From Dillenia suffruticosa (taxonomy: Eukaryota > Streptophyta > Magnoliopsida > Dilleniales > Dilleniaceae), in the NCBI GenBank assembly GCA_033439265.1, contig JAVTVX010000020.1:18618001-18682000 (forward strand): 64,000 bases of DNA, in the 5' to 3' direction. The notes beneath the pieces were generated by a model. That model ran no database searches. It saw only the letters and a list, made by a program, of their open reading frames with translations, and was not told the DNA's origin. Shown here piece by piece: positions 22,860 through 33,660 of the stretch (position 1 is the first letter of the stretch; every line of letters starts with the position of its first letter). The position numbers and the translations under genes are program-made.

Positions 22860-24195
22860 CTCATGATTATGATGACTTGCAGCTGGGTCCACAAGACCCG
22901 AGCGTATTGTACCTCCAGCCTACACATTGCTCTCAGTAAGACCCGAGCGTATTGTACCTCCAGCCTACACATTGCTCTCAGTGTATCTGGCAAGATGGGA
23001 CTGATCCACCACTGGATATCTATCGTGCTGATCATGGCTTTTGATGTGCATGCCCATTGGACGAACGTGTATAGCATCTCCTTTTATGAGCTGGTTTCTA
23101 CGGTGTATCAGTGTGATCACACTCGGCTTGACCACACTCTTATTACATCCCTGGTCGAGCAATGGAGATAGGAAACATAAACATTCCATCTCCCCATTGG
23201 TGAGGTGACAATTACGTTACAGGACGTCAAGGTCCTATGGAGCTTACCAGTTGATGGAGCCTCTATCACCGACATTGATGTGCAATGGAGCCTTGCTAAC
23301 TGGCAGCAGATGGGCTTCATCTCTGATCCCATTGACTTTGTTGGTGATTGGTTTAAGGTAAAATCCATTACAACTGCGCTTGATTCGCAACCTCTACACC
23401 TTGACTTCGAATGGGCAGCAGTATTATTTCATGTGCGAGGGATATCATGCAGTTGTTGGCCTGCCTACTTGCAGACAAGTTAGGGTCGAAGGTTAAACTC
23501 ATGTACTTGGATTTGCTCCGAGATATAGACACAGCTGGTCACTTTAGTTGAGGCAGTGTTGTTCTGGCCGCACTATACAGAGCTTTGTGCTGGAGGTGTG
23601 TTGACAGAGTCAGATCCATCACGGGGCCGCTGCTACTTTTACAAGTATCGTAGGATTTAGACAAGTTTCTTTTCGTGATTCTATATAAATTTTGATTCTA
23701 ATTTCATTTTCTCCTCTGTGACCAACTTTGGGCATGAGAGAGGTTGCCTATGTTTAGATCAATCGACACCATATGGTTGATCTCATGCCCACTGCAATAG
23801 ACTTGCCGAGTGGTCTACAAGAATCACTATAAGTTATATTGAGATATAGTGACGTTTAGTTCTAATTATAATTTTTGCATATTTACTTTCGAATATTTTG
23901 AAACAGGTGGAATATTCGACGTATTTTGGTTTATGTCAATCATTATGTTCTTAGGAGTTATCGAGATCAGTTGGACCACATGACCGTAGATGAGGTAAGT
24001 TACCTAATTCTATGTATCAAGATCATACTTCAATCAAATTTGCTCGTGTTTACTACTATATGTCTCATTTACCTTCTCATTTTTCATTTTCAATTTATTT
24101 GGATGCTATATTCAGATTTCGATTTAATTGTGTTGTTGCTTTACTGTCACCATGATAGTGACATTTGGTGTTCATCTATTCTATTGATTTGCTTC
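22860..24195 (+). pseudogene. Plant mobile domain relic of MULE-2, part 1
   Basis: Recognisable by comparison with the MULE-1 gene: a start like LGPQDPSVLYLQ, then DHTLITSLVEQWR, VTITLQDVKVLWSLPVDG and, at 24147-24195, a YCHHDSDIWCSSILLICFKI segment. That last segment matches MULE-1 YCHEGRDIWLARVPLICF. Many stops and frameshifts. It carries a 45-bp tandem duplication (22893-22982). The gene stops abruptly after the ICFKI segment, where the hAT element begins. Confidence 0.78.
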
Positions 24196-24199
24196 AAGA

Positions 24200-27100
24200 T
24201 CCTAATTGCTTGAATCGCGAAGAGAGAGAGAGAGGAGGAAGAAGGAGAAGAAGAAACAAGGTTTGTTTTATTCTTAAGTTAACCCAGTTTTTTTCTTCTT
24301 TAACTCTGTTGATCAATTATTTTTTCCTCAGATCTGGTTCCTAAGCTACCCAGAGATGAGAAAAAATAAGGCTTGTTTCTTTGCCTATCCCTCTTTTTTT
24401 TCTCGGATCCATTTTTTTTAACAAAGTTTCTCCTCAATGTTTTTTTCCTTTTTTTCCTAAGCCCACGTCCGAATAAGTATGAACACGAACACCAATTTTC
24501 TCAATTTTCTTAAATCTAGTTTTTAACAAGGTTCCTTTTTCTTGGATCCAATTTTTTTCTCCTTTTTTCCTCCTCATTTTTTTTAACAAGGTAACCTTGT
24601 TGAAACTGATGCATTAGCTAAAGAGACCCATTTTTTTTTCCGGATATCAATAACATACTAATTTTCATTAAGACATTTTTTTCGTAACATATTGATGCAT
24701 GACACCACACTTTTTTTTAACATGGCCAAATTCTTTGATTGATTTTTTTAACAAGGATTTAATTCCTCAAAACCTTGTCAAGGTTTGCTTTTACGTTACC
24801 CCAATTTTTTTTTTGAACAAGGTTCCTCCTCAATTTTGACCCGAATAATGAACACGATCACCCCTTGTTGATCCAATTTTTTTTTTTAAACTCTGCTATA
24901 GGGTTTTTTTTTTTTCGTCAGATCTGGTTCCTACCTAAGCTTTGTTGATCAATTTAACCATCCTATAAATTTGTTTCAGATATCTCAACTTGAGGAAAAA
25001 ACTACAAGTAATGAAGAGATGATGATGGACTTGGAACTAGAAACTGAAAAAGAGAAACAAGCAAAGAAATGTAGAGCAGCTCGCAAAAGATATAAGGTTT
25101 GGCATCACTTTGATTCTTTTATCAATGAGAAAGGTGAGAATAAAAGCACTTGTAGATATTATAGAAAACTAGAATACATGGAACTAGTACTCTATTGAGT
25201 CATTTGAAAGCAAGTGCTTTATACCCTCCAAATAAGCCCTTTGGTCGAACTGAATTAGCTTTCCAAAGTAGAGATGGTGATGAGAAAAAGGTTAATTTAA
25301 TTATTTGAAAATTTGATCAACAAGCAATTCGGAAGGCATTATATCACATGATCATTGTAGATGAACTTCCTTTTAAGTTTGTAGAGGAAAAAGGATTTAA
25401 GCATTTTATGAATGTTTATCAACCTTCATATCAGATTCCATCTAGAATCACTGTGTCACTGTGGCTAGGGACTGTTACTAGTTGTATTTGGAGGAAAAGA
25501 AAAGAGATAGGGCTTAAATTAAAGGAACTATCGATACTTGGACTTCTTTGCAAAATGTCAATTGTATGTGTCATGTCTCATTTTGTTGATAATAATTGGA
25601 GGTTACAAAAGAGAGTGCTAAGTTTTTGTTCTGTGTCAGGTCATAGAGGAAATGATATTGGGAAAATGGTGGAGATGTGTTTACTTGAATGGGGTATAGA
25701 CAATGTTTTCACAATAACAATTGATAATACTAGTGCAAATGATGTGATTGTTGCATATTTGAAAACAAAGTTTGCCAATTGGGAAAAGTGTATCTTGGGA
25801 GGGAAATGGGCCCATATTCAGTGTGTTGCCCATATCATGAATTTGATGGATCAAGATGGCTTAAGCCACATTGGTGGTTCTGTTGATTGTATTTGTGCTG
25901 CCGTTAAATATGTTAGGCAACCCCTACAAGATTAAAAAAATTTAAAAGTTTTGCTGAGATTGAGAAGTGTCCTAGTCCTAAGAATCTAGTCCTCAATCTC
26001 CCAATGAGGTGGAATTCCATCTATTTGATTTGGAGGCAGCACAAGTTTATGAAAGAGCATTTAAAGGTTGGATATTGAGATTCGACATTTTAGGGAGGAT
26101 CTTGAAAAGACGGGCTGCCCAGTTCATTGGATTGGGCAAATGTTAGGAGATTGGTAGGTTTTTTTCAACATTTTTATGAGCTTACTTTGAAATTATCAGG
26201 GACGAAGTATGTAACTACTCATATTTTTTTGGATGATATAACTTGCATTGATGTGGTTCTGAAAAAAAATATTTTAATGAAATTGATGATTTTGGTCTTA
26301 TAGACATGACAACACTGATAAAAGCTAAATTTGACAAGTATTATGGGAAGATTGAAAAATTTAACATGCTTGTTTTTGTTACTTCTGTACTTGATTCTAG
26401 AAATAAATTTGAGTATCTTGAGATTTTACTTTGTGATGTATATGGGAAAGTAGATGGAACATCAAAGGCTAAACTAGTTAAAGATTCCATGTATGATTTT
26501 TATGTGACTATGTGAGAATTCATGCTCCTCCTGGTATACCCTCTTCCTCTACTTGCGAGCCCTCTTCTTCTCCCTCATCATTAGGGAAAAGGGTTACAAC
26601 AGCAGATATGGAGCCTGCAAAAATATTGAGAGTGGTATGAGAGATTCTAAATTTGAGTTAGATAAGTATTTAAATGAGGTTGGTAATGATTCTGCTCAAT
26701 TTGAGATTTTGAATCGATGGAAAGTTAATAGCCCAAGATTTCCCATTTTATCTTTGATGGCTCGTGATATTTTGACAATTCCAATCTCCACAGTAACTTC
26801 TGAATCTATTTTAGCACAAATGGAAGAGTTTTAAATGCATTTAGGAGTTCTTTAACTCCTAAAATAGTTCAAGCATTAATTTGCACTCAAGATTGGTTTT
26901 GTACAAATTCTACCCTAATCAAAGTTGAAGAAATTTGGAAAGAACTTCAACAAATTGAAGAAGATTGTAATGTCTTGAAATTTGTTAATATTTTCAGTTA
27001 TTTTTTACCTTTTTTGATAGTTACAATTGTTTGTTTTTATTTGTTTTGAAATTTGTTTTTCTATTCAGTTTTTTGTTAATAAATGAGCTTATTGCTGAGT

Positions 27101-27813
27101 TTATTTTTCAATTTAACAAAGCAGTTGATGCCGCTTGTTGAGATTTTATTTTTCTATTAGTTAATATCGATTTTCAGATTCCTAAACATTTCAGTTCTGT
27201 TTTCTGATGAAATGGCTATATGGACCTCCTAGTGTCCTAATTTTGTACCTCAAATTGTGACAAAATGGCTATTTGTATGGACCTAGTTTTCTGTTATATT
27301 TTAGCAGATTGTTTTGCTAAATTTTTAGCTTGACAAGGATTCTAATGAAATGCTGTATTCTATTTTTCTATTTGTTTATGTTTCATTTTCTTGTTCTGTT
27401 CAGCTTAAATCCTACGTAAAATTATGATGACATGTTGTTGATTATATTCTTCTTGTTATGTTTCATTCTTCCTTTTGTTCTGATGAAATTCTGTTCCATT
27501 TGTTTATGCTAACTGTTTGTTTATGTTTCATTCTTCTTGTTTAGTAGCACAATCCATTCTTTTTTCTGACAATAGAAAATATCAATTTTCATACAGCAGC
27601 CTTCTCTTCCTTTGAGCTCTAATTGGTTTGTAGGAGGGACTTTTCATGTTATGTGGTTATTTGGGCAAACAAAACCCAAACTATATAACCCGAATTTTGA
27701 TTTGGGTAAATTGGTTTGGGTTTCATTTGATTCAGTTCGATTCTCGGTTAGATTTTTTAAAATTCAAACCCTGAATAACCCAAACCAAATACCCGCCCGA
27801 ATGAATCCCCCTA
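24200..27813 (+). mobile_element. hAT DNA transposon nested in MULE-2
   Basis: About 3.6 kb between the two halves of the MULE-2 mobile domain gene. It encodes a hAT transposase relic. The right end, with CCCAAACC, CCCGCCCGAATGAAT and a final CCCCCTA at 27813, is the usual end of one plant hAT family (reverse complement TAGGGG...). I could not find the matching TAGGGG left end or an 8-bp target duplication, so the left boundary is approximate. Confidence 0.72.
24971..26930 (+). pseudogene. hAT transposase relic (BED finger, RNase-H-like core, hATC)
   Basis: Pieces in order. A BED zinc finger at 25090-25165 (KVWHHFDSFINEKGENKSTC) is followed by a GTS-LL-HLK-like segment at about 25190-25215. 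The core lies at 25348-25935, with LPFKFVEEKGFKHFMNVYQP, HRGNDIGKMVEMCLLEWGID, FTITIDNTSAND and HIQCVAHIMNL. The hATC dimerisation domain is at 26650-26900 (ELDKYLNEV, WKVNSPRFPILSLMARDIL, TVTSES). This is the Ac/Tam3, RICESLEEPER-like type. Several stops and frameshifts disable it, including a TAA just after the TSESILAQMEEF segment. Confidence 0.88.
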
Positions 27814-27819
27814 TCACCA

Positions 27820-28240
27820 GATTATGAACGATGTGTTGGCCATAAATCCAACTAACGCCACAGCTATTAAGGTCAGAGACTTAGCATCGTATGCATTTTT
27901 TGGTTTTGGTGGAGATCGATCCTCGGCCTTTGCTGCTATGAACGATGTAGGTCATTTGTCCACATCTGATCAGACGGATGAGGATGTTCCGATACAGATC
28001 TGGATTGGCTCCATATATCCGACGATGGGTCCTTTTACGCCTAAGTTCAATGTCAATCTCGATCCTTCACCCATTATTCCTCCACACAAGAGTGTCCACC
28101 ATCGTCACTATAGTCGACTGTCTCAGACACTGGAGTCCCAGCTAGTTGTTCCCACCTTCGATGAGACTGCGTAGCCATCTCACAGACCTGATCCTGGTCC
28201 CACCATACGCCAACCCATAGAAATATTGGCCGTCCTCCAT
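27820..28240 (+). pseudogene. Plant mobile domain relic of MULE-2, part 2 (tail)
   Basis: A 116-codon open frame (27824-28174) rich in Ser/Pro (DPSPIIPPHKSVHHRHYSRL), then a short trailing segment. By position it is the C-terminal tail of the mobile domain gene, which in MULE-1 is also a Pro/Arg/Ser-rich low-complexity tail. The assignment rests on order rather than clear similarity. Confidence 0.5.
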
Positions 28241-28949
28241 ATGGCACTTTAATTTATTCATATTAGTTATAGATCTATATTTGTAAAATTTATCTTTAGA
28301 TATCTCTATATATATTTATGTTTATATTTCTTACCTTTATATGTATATAGTTTTTACCGACTCACATTGTGACAATTAACCTATATCTTTGACAATTCTC
28401 GTAGAATGGTATTAGTTTTCAATACAAATACTCCCAAATAATCTTAAAATTTATATTTATATTTAATTTATGATGATACTATCAAATCATTTAATTTATA
28501 AAAATAAGATAATTTGAAATCAGTTAAATAAAATAATTTATAAATTTATTTCAATTTATATTAATTTTATAAAATCGTATGATTTATGTTAATCTTATAA
28601 AATCCTTTAATTAATAACTTCATGTTAATTTTATCAAAATCATTTTATAAAATTGTTTAAATTTATAAAACTCATTTAATTTAAATGATTTTAAATGAAT
28701 TAATTAAATTGATATAAATCGAGGCTTGGGCCTGTAGCTTGTTTGTTTTCTGCTTCCTCACCCAAAAAAAAAAAAAGAAAAATGATGAAATTCATTTAAT
28801 ATATGTTAATTAAAAAAATCAATTAATTAAAATTACTTTATTTTTAAAATTTAAATGATTTTTGAAAATTAAAATTAATCACAAACAATATTAATTTAGT
28901 CGATTAAGGAAGAGAGAAGTTTTCGGAGCACAGATGAATAGGTAGAGGG
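28241..28949. other. 3' AT-rich part of MULE-2
   Basis: AT-rich DNA with many TTTAATTTATAAA words and an A-run at about 28766-28780. No gene seen. Confidence 0.65.
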
Positions 28950-29080
28950 TGGGTTTATAAACCCATGAAGTTGACATCTAATGTCAACTTTAAAGTTGAC
29001 GTTTAAGATCTCAACTTCGGGACCAGTCAACTCGGTCAGCCAACCGTCTGAAGTTGATTTCACTGAAATTAAATTCAATG

Positions 29081-29112
<32 letters not shown>

Positions 29113-29265
29113 GTTCATGTTGAGATTTAAACCCAAATCTATTACAAGGAAAAGATGGATTGATATCATTTAAGCCGAAACTCGTTAGCAAAATCAAATT
29201 CAAAGTTGATTTTGTGAATATCAACTTCTAATTTTACATTCACAATGTCAACTTCACTGGTTTGG

Positions 29266-29297
<32 letters not shown>

Positions 29298-29347
29298 CAA
29301 TATTTCTGGATTTTGTGCGGTTTTCACAGTATCTCTGAAAATAACCC
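28950..29347 (-). repeat. MULE-2 right terminal inverted repeat
   Basis: Inverted partner of 17554-17893. It carries the palindrome at 28983-29000 (GTCAACTTTAAAGTTGAC). It is longer than the left copy because of a 29-base T run (29081-29109) and a 27-base A run (29271-29297). Confidence 0.8.
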
Positions 29348-29371
29348 TCTCTCTCTCTCTCTCTCTCTCTC
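29348..29371. repeat. (CT)n microsatellite at the MULE-2 insertion site
   Basis: A CT run directly outside the MULE-2 right end; the left flank is also CT. The element apparently landed inside a CT microsatellite. Confidence 0.85.
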
Positions 29372-30018
29372 ACATATGCCTGATAGGATTTATTGGAGTT
29401 GTCGCCTGACAGACCCACTCCCTAAACTAAACTCACTTCCCCAGTTCGTCCTTTTCTGTCGAAGGACGTGCACAAAACAAAAGCCAGTGAGGAAGTAGCT
29501 GTGTGGGTCTTCTCCTTGCAATGATTTTTTCTTCAACCAAAGTTGCATCAATCCTCGGTGCAATATGGGCTCATTCTGGACCATTTGCCTCATCTACCAA
29601 TTTTAACCAACTTGCATTTCAACCTTTTCTTACAACCAAAAACAAAATTTCAACCTTTTCTACATTATCTGCGTAAATTTCAACTCAATTTCATTTTTTT
29701 TCCCGGATATAAGAGAAGAAAGATTTAAAAAAAAAAAAGGAAAAATGTAGGCTTAAATGAAAAATAGGAAAATAATTATTTTTTTATTGATTTGAAAAAT
29801 CAATCAAAAATTAACTGGGCAGATTATCACGTAAATATTTGGTCAATTTAGTTTAGAAATCCTTTGATTCATGTAATATTATTTTTACTATTTAGTTATA
29901 TGAATGGTTTAAACGTTGTAAGTCGAATTTAATTAAAGTGACTGATTTTTATCCTGAGTTCGTCCATGAGATTTGAGAGAAGAAGCGGAAAGAGGGCAGA
30001 GGGTCTGACATATTGACA
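29372..30018. other. Non-coding DNA between MULE-2 and the DPB gene
   Basis: Mixed to AT-rich sequence with no convincing frame. Frames of up to 78 codons in both directions overlap and show no domain. Confidence 0.55.
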
Positions 30019-30112
30019 CAGTTGGACAGCTCAAGCGGTAAAGTCTTCTCACTTCCATCCTCCCTTCTCTGATTCGAACCCGTTTGGTTACATCTCATTG
30101 TATCAAAAAAAA
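30019..30112 (+). repeat. tRNA-derived SINE-like sequence
   Basis: A-box-like AGCTCAAGCGG at 30028-30038 and B-box GATTCGAACCC at 30071-30081 sit 43 bases apart, as in tRNA-derived RNA polymerase III promoters. An A-rich tail follows at about 30103-30112. It does not fold as a full tRNA by eye. No target duplication was identified. Confidence 0.45.
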
Positions 30113-30628
30113 TATCACAAACCTTTTGAGTTAAAAATAGAAAGGAACCGGGAAGATGGCATGGCAGAGTGACCCAGTTGACTGGTCCTGTATAGCAATG
30201 AGAAGTTGACATTGTGTAATCCTGTATAGCACTCTGAGAGATCTATACAGGATAACACACCTGGATACGCTTGCATACAGCAAGATACATAAAAGTGATG
30301 AATCCACCGGGTGCCTATGAGTCGAATGATACCAAAGGTTCCCCTTTTGACCTATAAGTCGAATGTATATTCCATTTGGGACAGTTTTGTATGACAGAAC
30401 TATGATTTTCTAGCATATAAGAGAGGTCAGACAGGAGCCCTCAGTGCTCAAATGAAGGCATGCAATTTCTTCATTATCTTCAGTTTCTTCGACAAGGGCA
30501 TGATTTCATACTACATCACTCGATCAAGATCATCAGAGGCAAATCAGTTTGGCCAAAATACTTTACAAAATGTACATGCATGTGATTGATCTGCCATTAT
30601 TGAGAGACCCAAGCCCAAAAATGGCAGA

Positions 30629-32795
30629 CTAGCACTCATGCTTGACACGTGCTTTAAGTATTCCGGGGAGCGGGGGAGAAGATGGAGTCCTGACAGGCAC
30701 GTTTGACATGGATGAGTTTGGGATATGAGCTTGGTGCACGGCAAGCATACTGGATTCTTCGCCATCAGTCAGAAAATTGTTGGGGGCATTATCACACTGT
30801 GGTCTTTCACAGAATTTCATGGCTTTGAGAACATAGTTGTCATCATGCAACTCAAAAGGAGTGCTGCAGAAACAATTCAGGACAAAGATCAATAAGCGTG
30901 GGAAAATTATATTAGCAGTACACAATGAGGCACTTGCTGAGATGCATTGGTGGCACAAAAAGAACTCGGCTTAGCTTCAACAAGACCAAAGAAAAGCCCC
31001 TCGCACATCCAAATTTGATGCACGGAGGAGAAGGATCGGGTATTGCTACTAACATGCAAACAGGCTTCACTAACCTCTTGAAATCAAAGTGCACCAGCTG
31101 CATATCTTCAGATATCTCCACCTCAACAGTTGCTTGCGGCCTTGTCTACATTATTGGAAATGCCAAAAGACATGAATTATGAAGAAAACCAGTATATAGA
31201 CTACACATCAGTGCAATACTAGAGGCATTATGTTCCCAATTGTATTATGATTTTTTAGACAAAAATACACTTCTCATTTTTGCTGGAATTGAAAAGGGCA
31301 ATTGCTTGTTTTCCACTACTTGCACTAGATGGCTCTTAGGAATTCAAGGAACAAATACTAACGTCACAAATTGAGACAAGCCAAGGTCAACATACAAGAC
31401 AATGCAGAGAAAAAAAATGCCTTCACTTACCATATTCATAAATTAAGACATGATGAAGTCAAAATACACGCAGGTACAGAAAAAGCCATAAAATGAAATG
31501 GTCATAATTTTAAATGAGCACCTGAATTCATATGAATGGATTATTAACACAAAGATTAACAACCAGAACAATATTAACCAAAGAAAAATCCTGTGAAAGT
31601 CGTATTCATAAAAATTGTAAATCGACCATGAATCACAGAAGATAACTATTTAAATCATAATGTGGAGAATATTTCAAGATTACTCATTAGTGAAAGCCAA
31701 AACTTTGGTTCTGCCAACAGAATTTCATCCTTCCACAAAATTCAGTTTTTCCTTGCAGGATCCCCTCTCAACCTTCTAACACCCACAACTCGCATCATTT
31801 GGCATTTCCTACCCATGCATTGACAGTATTCCTGGCCTATCACATATCCAACACTTCAAACTTTATACATTCAACACCTTATTATCATAAGGCATCAATT
31901 AAAATTTTCCCGACAACATCTCCAATTACAAAAGATCATGTGGATGATACTTTTTGGTGATAAGTGTGGTGACACTTATCACCACACTTTAAGAGTTAAA
32001 CAGTAATTGAAAAAAAAAAATTGGCAACAAGAACTAGCGACAAAAATAGAAAACTTCAAGAGCAACTAAAGAAAAAGAAAAAGAAAAAGAAAAAAGAAAA
32101 AAAAGTTAAACAATGCTTGAAAAATTAAACTGGAAAGAGCATTGGAACAGCAGTAGAGCTGAATTCCCGAATCTAACAACATAATTCATCCACTTTCAAG
32201 TGTCCTTCGACCCAACAATGTTTTGGAATTGCTACTCTAATTTCTGCCAATTTGAATGCGGTGGTGCCCCAAAAATCAAAACTTTCCCCATCTCCTCCGC
32301 TAGCACATTAATTCTCTCCTCTCTCTTCCCCATCTGTTGGTGCAACCTTTCACTAAACCCCAATCTCTCTCTAGATCCACTTGAAAAATTCTGGATCAAA
32401 TTCAATTTCAGTTCTTTTCTTGGTCATAAAAAAGCTTCTTGCCCCCCTTATTACCCAATTCACCTTCGCCGAACACGATGGCTGCAAGCAACAACATTAA
32501 TCCCCTTCTTCTGTACCCGTCATTGGTGGCGGAGGAGAGGCTGGGATTGAGAGGATGAACAAGAGAAAGGAGGTAAAGGAAGAGACTGACCCAATAATTT
32601 TTTAATTTTTCAAAATCCAGGTTGGATTCAATTTTAGGTTTTGTTGCTTGTGTTGAGACTAACAGTGGTTGCTTGAACTTTGTGACATTGGCCTTGTTCA
32701 AAACTCTAGAAATTTGGGATTACCCAACAGATTGAGTATAAATAAAAAAGAGAGCGATGAAAAAATTAATTTTTTTAGTATTAGTATATTTTTGA

Positions 32796-32850
<55 letters not shown>

Positions 32851-33619
32851 ACGCCGACGCTCTCTCTCTCTTGCTCTGCCAAAAACCCGTCGTTCAATCG
32901 TTCGAGCAGCTCTCACGCTGCTCGACCAGGTAAGTAGTCCCTTCCCTCCCTTCTCTCTCTTCTCTCTCTCTTCCTTGCTCCCTCGCCTATAACTCCTGTG
33001 TCTGCTCCCTCTATCGCGACCTTTCTCCCTCTCTACCTTCCTCTCTGTCTCTTCACTCTCGAAAACACACTCCCTTTATCTCTTGCGATTTCTCTTTCTC
33101 TCTCCCCCCGACCCCTAGGCAAAGCAGATCTACCCTTCCACCATAACATCTAGTCCAGATCTGTACTCAGAAACCCTCGAAGCCCCAAATCTTGTCGAAA
33201 ATCCAGATCTCTCTCCCGACTCGGTGAAAAAAAAAAAAAAAAAAAATCAGATCTTCTGACGGATATTTGAGTCCAGGACCCATTCTCGCTCTCTTGCACT
33301 CTCTCTCCCTCTCTCTCTCTCTCTCGTTTTCCCTCTCTCCCCCGCTGACCCCCCCGCCTACTCTCTACCTCCCTTACTACCTGCTGACCCCGGCAGGAAG
33401 CCTATCACCGCTCCCAAGGCAAAAACCCCTCCACGCTCCCGGCTTCCCTCTACCCTCTTCCGTGGTCGCCTGCTCTCTCTATCTCTACCTCCCTTCCCCT
33501 ATGCCTTCTCTGTTCAGTGTTAATAGCACTGGCACTGTTAACAATAGTATAATTTTTAGTGTTATTAGCAATATTCTAATCATTATTACTTGTGTTATTA
33601 CTATTATTACTCTTACTAC

Positions 33620-33660
<41 letters not shown>

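Larger units (their letters stand above)
17554..29347 (+). mobile_element. MULE-2, older Mutator-like element with nested hAT
   Basis: An 11.8-kb element. The outer ends read GGGTTATTTCCAGA at 17554 and, inverted, GGGTTATTTTCAGA ending at 29347. The flanks are TCTCTCTCTC on both sides (17544-17553, 29348-29357). This fits a 10-bp target duplication but is weak because the insertion sits in a CT microsatellite. Order inside: terminal repeat, purine-rich and AT-rich leader, MuDR-type transposase relic, mobile domain relic, hAT insertion, end of the mobile domain gene, terminal repeat. Heavy coding decay makes it older than MULE-1. Confidence 0.82.

Noticed and set aside
33600-33660. CRISPR-like or satellite array
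   Set aside because: It is a simple (AT)n microsatellite; no spaced direct repeats of CRISPR type exist anywhere in the window, as expected for plant nuclear DNA.
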